From: an uncultured Blautia sp.
GTDB taxonomy: Bacteria; Bacillota; Clostridia; Lachnospirales; Lachnospiraceae
Direction of reading: 5' to 3'
Length of the DNA stretch: 6,505 nucleotides
Assembly: GCA_937900135.1 (NCBI GenBank)
Contig: CALCDJ010000074.1
Coordinates: forward strand, 1-6,505
Part shown: positions 5,571 to 6,505 of the stretch, piece by piece
Numbering within the stretch: position 1 is the stretch's first letter
Layout: each line of letters starts with the position of its first letter
Program-made: the position numbers and the translations under genes
The notes under the pieces: generated by a model
What the model was told of the DNA's origin: nothing
Databases searched by the model: none
What the model saw: the letters and a program-made list of their open reading frames with translations, nothing else

Positions 5571-6491
5571 TCATCGACTGAGATAATCCGACTCATCTAT
5601 GGTTTTCAGGATATGGATGGCATCCTCGTATCTGGAAGCATCGGACTTAGAGCCCAGACTGCAGATCAGAAATTCTTTTCCATGCTGCTGATAGAGCACG
5701 ATCAAGCTGTAATTGTCCGACATAGAACCTGTTTTTATTCCCAGGACATTCTCATTATAATACTTTGAGGAAGGATTCAGAAATTCATTGGTATTTTACC
5801 ATCCTACTGTGTTTCCATCCGGCAAGGCAGCCGTATAGACATTCTGAGATACCATATCCCGAAACCATTGGTATTCCAAAAGCCGTTCTGTAACAGCGGC
5901 AAGGTCTGATGCCGTTGTTACAGCTTCCTGATCAAAACCGCTGGGATCGTACAAAACCGTGTCCTTATACCCTTTTTCCTGTAAATGCGTATTTAAGCAG
6001 TTCATAAATACCTGAATACGTTCCTGTGTTGTTCCGGATTGGGGGGAAAGAATCCCGCCGCAATAATCAGCAACTACATATGCGGCATCATTTCCGGACG
6101 GAACCAGCATGGCAGCAAAGAGATTATGCAGAAAATATTCTCTTTCCTGTATCCATGCAACAGAAGATCCCTGCTTTGTCATGGAAATTGCTTCCCAGTT
6201 GGCAGAAACAATCGCATCCGGCGCTGCGATTTCCGCGGCATATTCCACAACAAAAAGCTTTGCCAGACTGGCGGGAAGTTCCGGTTCCTCCTCTCTTTTT
6301 GACAGAAACACCTCCCCATTGGAACGATCTGTGAGAAGCAATGCGTTTGCATCATAGGAAATGCTTATATTTTTCAGATTTTTCACCCAGGGCAGAATAC
6401 ACACACCAGCAAAAATGATGGCAAACAAAAATAAAAAACTGATTCCCAGACATCCTATGCGTTTTCTTCTCTTTCTTCGTTTCTTTTTCAT
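5571..6491 (-). pseudogene. Serine D-Ala-D-Ala carboxypeptidase (peptidase S11) broken by an in-frame TAA
   Basis: The product would trim the terminal D-Ala from peptidoglycan stem peptides outside the membrane. ATG at 6491 opens a frame with a very basic start (KKKRRKRRKR) and one membrane segment (about 13-34), a signal-anchor. Active-site motifs follow: SLAK (Ser75, Lys78) and SGN (Ser132, Asn134). A TAA at 5798-5796 stops the frame after residue 231 (ending NTVGW). The same frame then continues 74 codons to TGA at 5573-5571, and this tail holds the third motif KTG (253-255, within LGIKTGS). Homologues usually read W-K/E-NTN here, so a single-base change from AAA or GAA explains the stop. 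Without KTG the shorter product should be inactive. The rest shows no decay, suggesting a recent mutation or a sequence error. AGGA lies 10 bases before the start. No PBP5-type C-terminal domain is present. Confidence 0.88.
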
Positions 6492-6505
6492 ATTCTGTTT
6501 ATCCT

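Noticed and set aside
5796..5798. Recoding of the stop as selenocysteine or pyrrolysine
   Set aside because: The codon is TAA; those two recodings use TGA and TAG, and no supporting downstream structure was seen.

Overview
The window looks like chromosome of a low-GC, Gram-positive Clostridia member, most likely Lachnospiraceae. The grounds are strong AGGAGG-type ribosome sites, sigma-A type promoters, an OmpR-type regulator/kinase pair, a family of AAA-ATPase/PD-(D/E)XK proteins common in gut Clostridia and Bacteroidetes, and a mixed codon style (about 50% GC in the regulator, far lower in the Abi gene). The family placement is inference; no rRNA or tRNA is present to settle it.

Layout, left to right. 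Positions 1-1150 hold a minus-strand two-component system: an OmpR-family response regulator followed, with a 4-base stop/start overlap, by the N-terminal part of a histidine kinase that runs off the left edge. A bidirectional terminator (1176-1210) separates it from an AT-rich minus-strand gene (1215-2150) for an Abi_2/AbiF-type HEPN protein. Directly upstream of that gene on the same strand is a compact predicted non-coding RNA (about 2177-2246) with a near-consensus promoter, two hairpins and a terminator-like 3' end. Together they match the layout of AbiF RNA-antitoxin/HEPN-toxin systems, the family proposed to be ancestral to Cas13. This is the most interesting object in the window.

Reading the other way from the same intergenic region, a six-helix membrane protein of unknown function (2456-3136, plus) has its own extended -10 promoter. 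It converges on an AAA-ATPase/PD-(D/E)XK nuclease-superfamily protein (3130-4839, minus). Their ends overlap inside one long palindromic terminator, so both proteins finish in nearly the same peptide. The ATPase follows a DUF1349 (concanavalin-like fold) gene (4861-5466, minus) by 21 bases, and the two probably share the promoter at 5499-5526.

The right end (5571-6491, minus) is a serine D-Ala-D-Ala carboxypeptidase gene interrupted by an in-frame TAA just before its KTG active-site motif. Unless the stop is an error in the sequence, it is a recently inactivated gene. No CRISPR array, insertion sequence or tRNA was seen.
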